Below, one piece after another: positions 1 to 7,977 of a stretch of 32,119 nucleotides of DNA; position 1 is the stretch's first letter, and each line of letters begins with the position of its first letter. Under the pieces are notes generated by a model that saw only the letters and a list, made by a program, of their open reading frames with translations, was not told the DNA's origin and made no database searches. The stretch is from contig NZ_MKSQ01000001.1 in assembly GCF_001898115.1 (NCBI RefSeq), positions 10,575 through 42,693 of the forward strand. The letters are read 5' to 3'. The stretch comes from Allobosea sp. 67-29. Lineage in GTDB: Bacteria; Pseudomonadota; Alphaproteobacteria; Rhizobiales; Beijerinckiaceae. A program made the translations under genes and the position numbers.

Positions 1-537
1 CAGGATCGTGACGATCGCATCGACTCCGGCCTCGATACCGCCGGCGAAATCCCCCGCCTTGAACTTGGGCGCGATCGCCGTGGTGATGATGACCTTGGAG
101 AGCGCGTCGGTCAGTGCACCTTCGAGGCCGTAACCGACCTCGATGCGGACCTTGCGCTCCTGCGGCGCCACGATCAGCAGCACGCCGTTGTTCTTCGCCT
201 TCTGGCCGAGCTGCCAGTGCCGGAACAGGCCGTTGGCGAAATCCTCGATGCTCAGCCCCTGCAGTGACGGCACGGTCGCGACGACGATCTGGTCGGAGGT
301 CTTGTCCTCATGCGCCTTGATCTTGTCCGCGATGCGCTGGCGCGCCTCCGGCGCGATGATGTTGGCGTCGTCGACAACGCGGCCGGAGAGCACGGGATAG
401 CTCGGCTCGGCCGCGAGCGCCGGCGCCAGCCAGGACAACGAGGCAAGCAGCAGGATCAGCAGGAATGCGCCCCAGGCGGGCTCTCTCCCGCGCCGCGGAA
501 GAGAGCTGCTCCACGCCTCTCCCGGCAAGGTCGTCAC
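1..537 (-). CDS. TPM-domain (YgcG-like) protein, C-terminus cut by window edge
   Basis: Reading the minus strand from a GTG at 537 gives an open frame of 179 codons running off the left edge. Residues about 21-43 are hydrophobic and end in a signal-peptidase-like ALAAE site, so the protein is probably exported. The mature part opens with YPVLSGRVVDDANI and continues with stretches such as SDQIVVATVPSL, NNGVLLIVAPQERKVRIEVG and GYGLEGALTD, which are characteristic of the TPM domain (TLP18.3/Psb32/MOLO-1). The family usually has one TPM domain, often followed by a membrane anchor or Gly-rich tail; that part lies outside the window. It sits 4 bases after lemA, a frequent pairing in bacteria, so the two are probably co-transcribed. 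The GTG has no clear ribosome binding site and may rely on coupling to lemA. The biochemical role of the bacterial family is poorly defined. Confidence 0.85.
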   Translation of the reverse strand, partial: MTTLPGEAWSSSLPRRGREPAWGAFLLILLLASLSWLAPALAAEPSYPVLSGRVVDDANIIAPEARQRIADKIKAHEDKTSDQIVVATVPSLQGLSIEDFANGLFRHWQLGQKAKNNGVLLIVAPQERKVRIEVGYGLEGALTDALSKVIITTAIAPKFKAGDFAGGIEAGVDAIVTIL

Positions 538-541
538 GGGT

Positions 542-1144
542 TCAGAACTTCACGCTAGGCGCCTTGTCGGCCCCGGCCGTGGCGGTGAAGGTCTCCATCG
601 GCTTGGCGCCCCAGAACAGCTTGGCCCAGATCACGCCCGGGAAGGTCCGGATTTCCGTATTGTAGGCCTGGACGGCCTGGATGTAGTCGCGCCGTGCGAC
701 CGCGACCCGGTTCTCCGTTCCTTCGAGCTGCGACTGCAGCGCCAGGAAGTTCTGGTTCGACTTCAGGTCGGGGTAGCGCTCAACGGTGACGAGCAGCCGC
801 CCGAGCGCGCCGGTGAGCTGGTTCTGCGCGTCCTGGTATTCCTTGAACTTGGCCGGGTCGCTGATCGTCGAGGCATCGACCTTGACCTGCGTCGCCTTGG
901 CGCGGGCCTCGATCACCGCCGTCAGCACGTCCTTTTCCTGCGCCGCATAGCCCTTCACCGTCTCGACGAGGTTGGGAATCAGGTCGGCACGGCGCTGGTA
1001 CTGGTTCTGCACCTCGGACCAGGCCGCCTTGGCCTTCTCCTCGAGCGTCGGCACGTTGTTGTAGCCGCAGCCGGCGAGGGCAATGCCGATGAGGCCGAGC
1101 GCGAGCCAGGCCAGCGGGCGGCGTAGCTGGGCGGAGAACGTCAT
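542..1144 (-). CDS. lemA: LemA family lipoprotein
   Basis: The 200-residue product begins with a basic stretch and hydrophobic segment that end in the lipobox LAGC, so it should be lipid-anchored in the cell envelope. After the Cys comes a helical LemA domain with the typical NNVPTLEEK, WSEVQNQYQRRADLIPNLV and RRDYIQAVQAYNTEI stretches. I chose the ATG at 1144 because AGGGG lies 8 bases ahead; an in-frame ATG at 1165 would add seven residues but has no visible ribosome site. It is followed by the TPM-domain gene with a 4-base gap, a common lemA-TPM gene pair. The function of LemA proteins is not well established; roles in envelope homeostasis are presumed. It is divergent from the gamma-glutamyltransferase gene, with about 127 bases between the two starts. 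Confidence 0.9.
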   Translation of the reverse strand: MTFSAQLRRPLAWLALGLIGIALAGCGYNNVPTLEEKAKAAWSEVQNQYQRRADLIPNLVETVKGYAAQEKDVLTAVIEARAKATQVKVDASTISDPAKFKEYQDAQNQLTGALGRLLVTVERYPDLKSNQNFLALQSQLEGTENRVAVARRDYIQAVQAYNTEIRTFPGVIWAKLFWGAKPMETFTATAGADKAPSVKF

Positions 1145-1271
1145 GCCGAAAACCCCTTTTGGCATCGATGCGTTGCTGTCGATTCGGAACCTTACCCGTC
1201 GCGCCGCGCCGCACCAAGCTGTCAGGCCGCGACGAATAGCCTATCGTGACGCCGAACAGCCGGAGGCCATC

Positions 1272-3008
1272 ATGCGCTTGATCCCGTCGATTGCCCTGTC
1301 AGCCGCCCTGCTCGCCGCGCCATTCGCGGCCGCCCAGCCTCTCGCGCCGGCGCCGGAAGCCGGCAGCGGCCGCACGGCCAAGGTCGAGACCACGGCGCGC
1401 CGCTTCATGGCCGCGGCGGCAAACCCGCTCGCCGCCGCGGCCGGGCGCGATATCCTGCGTGCCGGCGGCAGTGCCGCGGACGCCGCGATCGCCATCCAGT
1501 TGGTGCTCAATCTGGTCGAGCCGCAGAGCTCCGGCATCGGTGGCGGCGCCTTCCTGGTCCATTGGGACGAAGCCAACCGCAAGGTCTCGACACTGGATGG
1601 GCGCGAAACCGCGCCCGCCGCGGCACGGCCCGACCGTTTCCTGAAGGACGGCAAGCCGATGCCGTTCCGCGAGGCGGTGATCGGCGGCCGCTCGGTCGGC
1701 GTGCCCGGCACGCTGAAACTGCTGGAGGAAGCGCATCGCCGCTGGGGCAAGCTGCCCTGGACGGACCTCGTTGCCCCGGCGCTCAAGCTGGCCGAAGACG
1801 GCTTCGCGGTCTCGCCACGCCTCAACGGGCTCCTGGCCGGGGACAAGGACCTGCCGAAGAATCCGCGCGCCGCCGCCTATTTCTACGAACCGGACGGGCG
1901 GGCCAAGGCGGTCGGGACCGTCCTGAAGAATCCCGCCTTCGCCGCGACGCTTCGCGCCATTGCGACGCAGGGCGCGGAGGCGCTCTACAAGGGTCCGATC
2001 GCCGAGGACATCGTCGCGACCGTGGCGGAACATCCGACCAATCCCGGCGACATGACGCTGGCCGATCTCGCCGCCTACACGGTCGAGGAGCGCGAGCCCG
2101 TTTGCGGCGCCTACCGGGTCTGGCGGCTCTGCGGCATGGGCCCGCCGAGTTCCGGCGCCGTCGCCATCCAGCAGATTCTGGGCACGGTGGAAGGCGTCGA
2201 TCTCAGGCGAATGGGCCCCGGACCGGAAGCCGCCCACTGGCTCAGCGAGGCCGGCCGGCTCGCTTTCGCCGACCGCAACCTCTACCTGGCCGATCCCGCC
2301 TTCCTGGCCGTGCCGGTGCGCGGCCTGATCGACCGGGACTATATCCGCTCGCGCGCGTCGCTGATCGCTCCGGACCGCTCCATGGGCAAGGCCCGGGCGG
2401 GCGAGCCGCCCCATCGCCGCGCCGGGCTGCTCGCCCCTTCGGAGGGTGTCGAGCACGGCACCAGTCATATCTCGGTGGTGGATGCCGCGGGCAACGCCGT
2501 CGCGATGACCACGACGATCGAGGGCGGCTTCGGCTCCCATCTGATGACCAAGGGCGGCTTCCTGCTCAACAACGAGCTGACCGATTTCAACTTCGCGCCG
2601 GAGGAGGACGGCAAACCGGTCGCCAACCGGGTCGAGCCCGGCAAGCGCCCGCGCTCCTCGATGGCGCCGACGCTCGTCTTCGACGCCTTCGGCCGGCTCT
2701 ATGCCGTCGCGGGCTCGCCCGGCGGCAGCCAGATCATCGAATTTGTCGCCAAGACGCTGGTCGCCCTGCTCGACTGGCGCATGGATCCGCAGCAAGCGGC
2801 CGATTTTGGCAATTTCGGCAGCCGCAACGGCCCGACCGAGCTTGAGGCGGGCACCGAGGCGGAGGGTTGGAAGGCCGCGCTGGAAGCCAGGGGCCACAAG
2901 GTCCAGCTCATGGAGATGACCTCGGGCACCCAGGTGATCGTCAAGACGCCGGAAGGCTTCCTCGGTGGCGCGGACGGACGGCGCGAGGGCGTGGCGATCG
3001 GGGACTGA
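1272..3008 (+). CDS. ggt: gamma-glutamyltransferase (glutathione hydrolase)
   Basis: This 578-residue precursor would cleave the gamma-glutamyl bond of glutathione and related compounds in the periplasm, matching the length of E. coli Ggt (about 580). A signal peptide (MRLIPSIALSAALLAAPFAA) opens it. Family signatures are NPLAAAAGRDILRAGGSAAD, SSGIGGGAF, the autoprocessing motif HGTSHISVVD with the presumed nucleophile Thr397, RSSMAP, and SPGGSQII, the oxyanion region. Self-cleavage before Thr397 would give a large subunit and a small subunit of about 182 residues. The start is set by GGAGG five bases ahead of the ATG at 1272; the open frame extends further upstream but only into the divergent lemA region. 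It converges with the membrane-protein gene at 3012 with only 3 bases between stops. Confidence 0.95.
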   Translation: MRLIPSIALSAALLAAPFAAAQPLAPAPEAGSGRTAKVETTARRFMAAAANPLAAAAGRDILRAGGSAADAAIAIQLVLNLVEPQSSGIGGGAFLVHWDEANRKVSTLDGRETAPAAARPDRFLKDGKPMPFREAVIGGRSVGVPGTLKLLEEAHRRWGKLPWTDLVAPALKLAEDGFAVSPRLNGLLAGDKDLPKNPRAAAYFYEPDGRAKAVGTVLKNPAFAATLRAIATQGAEALYKGPIAEDIVATVAEHPTNPGDMTLADLAAYTVEEREPVCGAYRVWRLCGMGPPSSGAVAIQQILGTVEGVDLRRMGPGPEAAHWLSEAGRLAFADRNLYLADPAFLAVPVRGLIDRDYIRSRASLIAPDRSMGKARAGEPPHRRAGLLAPSEGVEHGTSHISVVDAAGNAVAMTTTIEGGFGSHLMTKGGFLLNNELTDFNFAPEEDGKPVANRVEPGKRPRSSMAPTLVFDAFGRLYAVAGSPGGSQIIEFVAKTLVALLDWRMDPQQAADFGNFGSRNGPTELEAGTEAEGWKAALEARGHKVQLMEMTSGTQVIVKTPEGFLGGADGRREGVAIGD

Positions 3009-3011
3009 GCT

Positions 3012-3494
3012 TCAGGACCGGGCCGGCCGGTCGCCGCCGGCCTCGCGCCCGGCGATCAGCCAGTAAACGAAGCCGGTCGCTGCCCCGACGAGGAAGAGCC
3101 CCGAGATGATCTGCAGCTCCGCCGGGCTCGGCGCGCGCGCCAGCCTCAGCATGGCGAGCGGCAGCAGGGCTGCGAGCAGGCCGGTGAGACCGCTCTGGAC
3201 CAAAAGCCCGCGCAGCCGGAACAGTTCCGAGCCGATCGCGACCAGCACCACCGGCACGACGATGATCGACAGGCCCAGCCGCGCGATCAGCGCGAGGGCG
3301 GCCTGTGCCGCCGGCGTCGGGTCGACACCGCTTTCGGCCAGGCCGAAGACGATGTCGAGCAGCCGCTCGATGCCGCCGCCGATCAGCAGTGCGACCGCCG
3401 GCGAGGCGATGCTGGCAGCCGTCAGGAAGAACAGCCCCGACCCCATCGCGACGAGGCAGGCGAAGGGGATGAGCAGCAGCCAGCGCAGCGCCAA
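3012..3494 (-). CDS. small four-helix membrane protein of unknown function
   Basis: I do not recognise a named family. The 160-residue product is strongly hydrophobic, with about four predicted membrane helices (around residues 4-25, 28-50, 70-92 and 130-148) separated by short charged loops, and it ends in a basic tail. Translation probably starts at a TTG (3494), with GGAG about 9 bases ahead lying inside the end of rlmN; no ATG near the N-terminus fits. It follows rlmN by 6 bases on the same strand, so it is likely the last gene of an ialB-rlmN-membrane protein unit. The frame is uninterrupted, and its hydrophobic pattern argues that it is real rather than a shadow. No catalytic motif is visible. 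Confidence 0.75.
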   Translation of the reverse strand: MALRWLLLIPFACLVAMGSGLFFLTAASIASPAVALLIGGGIERLLDIVFGLAESGVDPTPAAQAALALIARLGLSIIVVPVVLVAIGSELFRLRGLLVQSGLTGLLAALLPLAMLRLARAPSPAELQIISGLFLVGAATGFVYWLIAGREAGGDRPARS

Positions 3495-3500
3495 GCGAGG

Positions 3501-4730
3501 CTACTCCGCCGCGACGGCCGGGGTGGCCCCGGCCTCGTCCTGCTCCAGCATCAGCCGGGCCCGGGCGGACAGCTTCTCGGTCTCGCTCTTGAGCTGGCCG
3601 CAGGCGGCGAGGATGTCGCGCCCGCGCGGGGTGCGCACCGGCGAGGCATAGCCGGCCCGGAAGACGATCTCGGAGAAGCGCTCGATCCGGTCCCAGTCCG
3701 AGCATTCGTATCTGGTGCCGGGCCAGGGGTTGAACGGGATCAGGTTGATCTTGGCCGGGATGCCCTTGAGCAGGCGCACGAGCTCGCGCGCCTCGGCATC
3801 GGAATCGTTCACGCCCTTGAGCATGACGTATTCGAACGTGATGCGCTTCGCGTTCGACAGGCCGGGATAATTCCGGCACGCCTCGAGCAGGTCCTTGATC
3901 GGGTATTTCTTGTTCAGCGGCACCAGCTCGTTGCGCAGGTCGTCGCGCACCGCATGCAGCGAGATCGCCAGCATCGTGCCCATCTCCTCGCCGAGCGGGC
4001 CGATCTGCGGCACGACGCCCGAGGTCGAGACGGTGATGCGCCGGCGGCCGAGTGACAGCCCCTGGTCGTCCGAGATCACGTCGATGGCGTCGCGCACCCC
4101 GTCGAAATTATAGAGCGGCTCGCCCATCCCCATGAAGACGATGTTCGAGACGAATCGCCCGCCGTCATTGGGCACGAATGCGCCGTCCGGCGCCTTGCGG
4201 TTGGGAAAATCGCCGAGCCGCTCGCGCGCCACCATCAATTGCGCGACGATCTCCTCGGTCTTGAGGTTGCGCACCAGGCGCTGCGTGCCGGTGTGGCAGA
4301 AGGTGCAGGTCAGCGTGCAGCCGACCTGGCTGGAGACGCAGAGCGTGCCACGGTCGACCTCGGGAATATAGACGCACTCGATCTCGGCGCCACGGTCATG
4401 CGGGCCGGTCGACGGCATGCGCAGCAGCCATTTGCGCGTGCCGTCCGTCGAGACCTGCTCGGCCGTGACCTCGGGCAGGTCGAGCGAGAAACGCTCGGCG
4501 AGCTGGGCCCGCAGGCCCTTGCCGATCGTCGTCATCGCGTCGAATTCACGCACCCCGTAGTGATAGATCCAGTTCCAGAGCTGGCCGACGCGCATGCGCC
4601 GCTCCTTCTCGGGCACGCCGATCTCGGCCAGCGCATCGCCCAGGCCGGCGCGCGTGCGCCCGACCAGGGAAGGGCGCCGCAAAACGCCATCGGCCGCAGG
4701 GGCGGCCATTTCGGAAACGGTCTCGGTCAT
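3501..4730 (-). CDS. rlmN: dual-specificity 23S rRNA/tRNA adenine-C2 methyltransferase RlmN
   Basis: RlmN methylates C2 of A2503 in 23S rRNA and A37 of some tRNAs by radical-SAM chemistry. The 409-residue product carries the CX3CX2C cluster motif at Cys138, Cys142 and Cys145 in [15 protein letters not shown]. It also has the SAM-binding GMGEPL motif, and a conserved C-terminal Cys377 in AACGQL that corresponds to the transiently methylated cysteine. The N-terminal part ([14 protein letters not shown]) is the accessory RNA-binding region. The length is slightly above the E. coli protein (384). The ATG at 4730 is preceded by a short GAG. It lies downstream of an IalB-family gene with a 126-base gap holding a weak hairpin, and 6 bases upstream of the small membrane-protein gene. 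Nothing looks broken. Confidence 0.97.
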   Translation of the reverse strand: MTETVSEMAAPAADGVLRRPSLVGRTRAGLGDALAEIGVPEKERRMRVGQLWNWIYHYGVREFDAMTTIGKGLRAQLAERFSLDLPEVTAEQVSTDGTRKWLLRMPSTGPHDRGAEIECVYIPEVDRGTLCVSSQVGCTLTCTFCHTGTQRLVRNLKTEEIVAQLMVARERLGDFPNRKAPDGAFVPNDGGRFVSNIVFMGMGEPLYNFDGVRDAIDVISDDQGLSLGRRRITVSTSGVVPQIGPLGEEMGTMLAISLHAVRDDLRNELVPLNKKYPIKDLLEACRNYPGLSNAKRITFEYVMLKGVNDSDAEARELVRLLKGIPAKINLIPFNPWPGTRYECSDWDRIERFSEIVFRAGYASPVRTPRGRDILAACGQLKSETEKLSARARLMLEQDEAGATPAVAAE

Positions 4731-4804
4731 CGGAGCTCTGTCGTCGCCGGCATGGAGGGCGGCTTTCGCCGGTTTCCTAGCACAATCGCGATCAAACCGG
4801 AAAT

Positions 4805-4822
4805 CCCGGCGCTCCCGCCGGG
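4805..4822 (-). terminator. weak hairpin between the IalB gene and rlmN
   Basis: A 7-bp perfect stem (4805-4811 with 4816-4822, CCCGGCG/CGCCGGG, 4-base loop) lies 34 bases after the IalB-family stop on the minus strand. It is followed only by ATTT, so termination would be partial at best. It may uncouple the IalB-family gene from rlmN; the rest of the 126-base gap shows no other feature. Confidence 0.35.
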
Positions 4823-4856
4823 CACGAGGGCCGGTTCGCCCGCCCCCGTGGCATCC

Positions 4857-5465
4857 TTACTTGCAAGCGTCCTCGGCCCGCTTCACGGCCTGCGTCAACC
4901 CCGCCAGCGAATACTTGTCGCTGGTCGGGTTGCCGCGCTTGGAGGTCGCCTTGACCTCAAGCCCTGCACCGCGCCGCAGCGAATCGAGCATGCGCGGCTC
5001 CTCGGCCGGATTCTTCAGCCACATGTTCTTGCCCTTGGCGACCAGGGCGAAATGCTCGTTCCCGATCACCGCCTGATGCTCGACGCCTTCCTTGACGTCG
5101 AAGTTCATGACGAAGCTGATCTCGTTGCGGACGCCTTCGCCCGGCCGGCTCGAGACGAATAGCAGCCCCTCGACATCCTTCAGGTTGGCCGGGGAACGGG
5201 TCTCCGCCTTGGACAGCGCGTAGCAGACCTTGGAGCGGCCCTGCTGCGACGAAAAGGCCTGCCACTTGCCCGCTGTCTCCAGCAGCATTGCCTGTCCCTG
5301 GCCGGAATTGCTCGCGGCGGCGGCGGCCGCGGTAGCCGGCTTCGGCTTGGCGGGAGCGGCCTGCGCCGGCAGAGCCGCAAGGCCCAGCATGCCCGCGCTC
5401 AGGCCGAGCGCGACGGCAAAGCGGGAAACGGCGACGACGCGAAGAGGAAGGAACGAGTTGATCAT
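4857..5465 (-). CDS. invasion-associated locus B (IalB) family exported protein
   Basis: The 202-residue product starts with a basic N-terminus and a hydrophobic core ending in PAQAAPA, a convincing signal peptide. An Ala/Pro/Lys-rich linker follows (about residues 36-55), then an IalB-like domain (about 60-200) with KVCYALSK, LLFVSSRP, EISFVMNF and a C-terminal DACK cysteine. The family is named after Bartonella IalB, linked to erythrocyte invasion. Most members in free-living Hyphomicrobiales have no proven role, so invasion should not be inferred here. The two cysteines (in KVCYAL and DACK) could form a disulphide in the periplasm. The start at 5465 is the only Met ahead of the signal peptide; no strong ribosome site is visible. 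The gene precedes rlmN on the same strand. Confidence 0.85.
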   Translation of the reverse strand: MINSFLPLRVVAVSRFAVALGLSAGMLGLAALPAQAAPAKPKPATAAAAAASNSGQGQAMLLETAGKWQAFSSQQGRSKVCYALSKAETRSPANLKDVEGLLFVSSRPGEGVRNEISFVMNFDVKEGVEHQAVIGNEHFALVAKGKNMWLKNPAEEPRMLDSLRRGAGLEVKATSKRGNPTSDKYSLAGLTQAVKRAEDACK

Positions 5466-5655
5466 GGACCGCCATCAGTCACTAAAAATCTTAATACCGC
5501 GTTTACCACCAGTTCTTGGAATGGACCGCGCGGGGCGGCGGCATAGAGTGTCACGATCCTGGCAAAAATGCGAATGAGCCCGGTGCGCCGGGCCGTCGCG
5601 CCGCGCGGCATGGCGTGGCACGATCCCGCCCCGGACAAGTGACGACGGAAAAGCG
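5466..5655. other. divergent intergenic region, IalB gene / quinone oxidoreductase
   Basis: This 190-base spacer must hold the promoters of both divergent genes. A lower-GC patch at about 5485-5510 contains TTAA-N7-TTTACC (5491-5507), one mismatch from a CtrA site, and on the minus strand a TATTAA that could serve as a -10 element for the IalB gene without a matching -35. I do not consider either firm. No RNA gene or repeat is seen. Confidence 0.4.
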
Positions 5656-6630
5656 ATGAGAGCCCTTCTCTGCGAACATCACGGCCCGGCCGAGGAACTG
5701 GCCATCCGCGACCTGCCGGAGCCCGTGCCCGGCCCCGGCGAGGTCGTGCTCGCCGTCAGCGCCGCGGCGCTGAACTTCTTCGACACGCTCATCATCCAGG
5801 GTCGCTACCAGACCAAGCCGGCCCTGCCCTTCTCGCCCTCGGCGGAATGCGCCGGCACCATCGCGGCGATCGGAGAGGGCGTCAGCGGCTGGCAGCTGGG
5901 CGAGCGCGTCGCCGCCTGGCTCGGCTTCGGCGCGGCGCGGGAAAAGGTCGCGGTCCCCGCCGAAGCGTTGGTCCGCGTGCCAGAAAAGCTCTCGGACGCG
6001 CAGGCGGCCGGTCTCTTCGTCACCTATGGCACCGCCATGCACGGGCTGATCCAGCGCGCCGGGCTGAAGGCGGGCGAAACCCTGGCCATCCTCGGCGCCT
6101 CGGGCGGCGCCGGGCTCGCCGCGGTCGAGATCGGCGCGCTGCTGGGCGCCCATGTCGTCGCCTGTGCCTCGTCGCCGGACAAGCTCGCGCTGGCCCGCGA
6201 GCACGGCGCTCAGGAGGAAATCGACTACCAAGCGCACGACATCCGCGCCGCCCTCAAACGCGTGACGGAAGGCCGCGGCGTCGATGTGCTCTACGATACC
6301 GTCGGCGGCGATCTGGCCGAGCCGGCGCTGCGCTCCATGGCCTGGGAGGGGCGCTATCTCGTCGTGGGCTTCGCCGGGGGCGCCATCCCGAAGATTCCGC
6401 TCAACCTGCTGCTGCTGAAGGGCTGCGACATGCGCGGCGTGTTCTGGGGCGAGTTCGTCGCCCGCGAGCCGGCCGCCCATCGCCGCAACATGGAGCGCCT
6501 GCTGGGCTGGGCGGCCGGCGGGCATATCCGCGCCCATGTCCACGCCGCCATTCCCGTCGAGCGTTGGGCGGAAGCCTATGCACTGATCGGCAACCGCCAG
6601 GCCAAAGGCAAGGTCGTGCTGACCTTCTGA
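5656..6630 (+). CDS. NADPH:quinone oxidoreductase, zinc-free MDR family
   Basis: The 324-residue product belongs to the quinone-oxidoreductase branch of the medium-chain dehydrogenase/reductase superfamily (E. coli QorA-like). These enzymes transfer hydride from NADPH to quinones or other activated double bonds in the cytosol. The N-terminal GroES-like fold covers about residues 1-115 (ALNFFDTLIIQGRYQ, FSPSAECAGTI). The Rossmann fold carries the glycine motif GASGGAG at residues 147-153, followed by AVEIGALLGAHVVACASS. No zinc-binding Cys/His cluster is seen, as expected for the zinc-free branch. Substrate cannot be told from sequence. The start at 5656 gives the standard family N-terminus (MRALLCEHHGPAEEL). 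The stop is 3 bases from the convergent YkvA-type gene. Confidence 0.9.
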   Translation: MRALLCEHHGPAEELAIRDLPEPVPGPGEVVLAVSAAALNFFDTLIIQGRYQTKPALPFSPSAECAGTIAAIGEGVSGWQLGERVAAWLGFGAAREKVAVPAEALVRVPEKLSDAQAAGLFVTYGTAMHGLIQRAGLKAGETLAILGASGGAGLAAVEIGALLGAHVVACASSPDKLALAREHGAQEEIDYQAHDIRAALKRVTEGRGVDVLYDTVGGDLAEPALRSMAWEGRYLVVGFAGGAIPKIPLNLLLLKGCDMRGVFWGEFVAREPAAHRRNMERLLGWAAGGHIRAHVHAAIPVERWAEAYALIGNRQAKGKVVLTF

Positions 6631-6633
6631 GCC

Positions 6634-7008
6634 TCACAGGCCGGCGAGCGTCGTCTTTGCCCGCTCGCGATGCTCGGGCTTGATCGAGCCGGCTACCGCA
6701 GCAATCGCCGCGGCGATCACCGCCGCATCGTCAGTGAAGCCGATCAGCGGCATGATGTCGGGGATCGCGTCCATCGGCAGCACGAAATAGCCGAGCGCTG
6801 CGAGCAGCGTCAGCCTGACGCGCCGCGGCGTCGCCGGATCGCGGGCGCAAAACCACGCCGCCAGCAGATCCTCGGCAAAGGGAATACGCTTTGCGACGCG
6901 CTTCAGCCGGACCATGAAGTCGGCCCCGAACCTGGTTTCGTCGCGCAGGCTCTTGCGGATCGCCTCCATCTCCTCGCGGCTGAAGCGGGCGCTGAACCCC
7001 TGGCTCAT
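6634..7008 (-). CDS. YkvA/DUF1232 family protein
   Basis: The 124-residue product has a hydrophilic N-terminal half and a C-terminal DUF1232 segment, with the diagnostic LLAALGYFVLPMDAIPDIMP (about residues 69-88) followed by GFTDDAAVIAAAI. The family is small, membrane-associated and of unknown function. I chose the ATG at 7008 because GGGAG lies about ten bases upstream. The reading frame is open much further upstream, but only across the spacer and the antisense of the dehydrogenase gene; a second Met at 7029 has no ribosome site. It is convergent with the quinone oxidoreductase gene and divergent from the dehydrogenase at 7189. The roughly 180-base spacer between them shows no clear regulatory site. 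Confidence 0.85.
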   Translation of the reverse strand: MSQGFSARFSREEMEAIRKSLRDETRFGADFMVRLKRVAKRIPFAEDLLAAWFCARDPATPRRVRLTLLAALGYFVLPMDAIPDIMPLIGFTDDAAVIAAAIAAVAGSIKPEHRERAKTTLAGL

Positions 7009-7188
7009 TCCTGTCTTGCTCCCTGGCATCCGGTGACGCCGATGATCGCGCGACCTGGATGGCCGCGCCATGTCGAAAGATGGCCTCGCCGCAATCCTGC
7101 ACAAGAGGCCGGTCGCAAAACCCGCTTGGAACGACGCGAGACGCCCTCTAAACCGGCTGGCAGAACAAGATTGACGGGAAATGCGCCC

Positions 7189-7974
7189 ATGAAACTCGAT
7201 TCTTCCTTCGCCGCCATCGTCACCGGCGGCGCTTCCGGCCTTGGCGAGGCGACGGCCCGGATGCTGGCGGGCCAGGGCGTCAAGGTCGCGCTGCTCGATC
7301 TCAACGCCGAGCGCGGCGAGGCTGTCGCCAGCGAGATCGGTGGCGTCTTCTGCGCCTGCGACGTCACCAGCGAGGCTTCCGTCGACGAAGCCCTGGCCAA
7401 GGCCCGCGCCGCCCACGGCATTGCCCGTATCATCATCAACTGCGCCGGTATCGCGCCCGGCCGCCGCATCGTCTCGAAGAAGCGCGACACCGGCGAGTTG
7501 ATCGCCCACGACACGGCGACCTTCGAGAAGGCGATCGCTATCAACCTGGTCGGTACTTTCCGGATCATCGCGAAATCGGCCGCGGCGCTGGCCGGGCTCG
7601 AGCCGGTCACCGCCGATGGCGGCCGGGGCGTCATCATCTGCACGGCCTCGGTCGCGGCGGAGGACGGCCAGATCGGCCAGGCGGCCTATGCCGCCTCCAA
7701 GGCCGGCGTCGCCGGCATGACGCTGCCGATCGCGCGGGACCTCGCCCAGCTCGGCATCCGCATCGTCACGATCATGCCCGGCCTGTTCGAGACGCCGATG
7801 TTCGCCGGCCTGCCCGAGGAGGCGAAAGCCTCGCTCGCCGTCTCGGTGCCGCACCCCTCGCGCCTCGGCCGGCCGGAGGAATACGCCGCCCTCGCCCGCA
7901 GCATCATCGAGAACGACATGCTGAACGGCACCGCGATCCGCCTCGACGGCGCGATCCGGCTGGCGCCGAAATAG
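7189..7974 (+). CDS. SDR-family 3-hydroxyacyl-CoA dehydrogenase type 2 (HSD10-like)
   Basis: This 261-residue classical short-chain dehydrogenase has the NAD-binding motif TGGASGLG (residues 12-19), the acidic LLDLN after beta-2 that favours NAD, a CAG motif, and the catalytic Ser154, Tyr167 and Lys171 (YAASK). The C-terminal half contains PGLFETPM, VPHPSRLGRPEEYA and the ending NGTAIRLDGAIRLAP, which closely matches mitochondrial HSD10/type II 3-hydroxyacyl-CoA dehydrogenase. The likely reaction is NAD-dependent oxidation of 3-hydroxyacyl-CoA or 2-methyl-3-hydroxybutyryl-CoA in fatty-acid or isoleucine breakdown; the exact substrate is inferred. The start is the ATG at 7189, with GGGAA upstream; the ATG at 7181 is out of frame. 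No beta-oxidation partners are adjacent. Confidence 0.9.
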   Translation: MKLDSSFAAIVTGGASGLGEATARMLAGQGVKVALLDLNAERGEAVASEIGGVFCACDVTSEASVDEALAKARAAHGIARIIINCAGIAPGRRIVSKKRDTGELIAHDTATFEKAIAINLVGTFRIIAKSAAALAGLEPVTADGGRGVIICTASVAAEDGQIGQAAYAASKAGVAGMTLPIARDLAQLGIRIVTIMPGLFETPMFAGLPEEAKASLAVSVPHPSRLGRPEEYAALARSIIENDMLNGTAIRLDGAIRLAPK

Positions 7975-7977
7975 GCT

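Noticed and set aside
1083..1271. 63-codon N-terminal extension of gamma-glutamyltransferase
   Set aside because: It would overlap lemA and destroy the signal peptide; GGAGG before 1272 marks the start.
1299..2897. Long minus-strand open frame opposite gamma-glutamyltransferase
   Set aside because: No domain pattern and highly biased composition; the plus-strand enzyme is complete with all family motifs.
5491..5507. CtrA-like site TTAA-N7-TTTACC upstream of the IalB-family gene
   Set aside because: One mismatch in the second half-site and no supporting context; kept only as a note in the spacer entry.
5616..5630. TGGCACG upstream of the quinone oxidoreductase, resembling a sigma-54 -24 element
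   Set aside because: No TTGC at the required ten-base distance; only half of the promoter is present.
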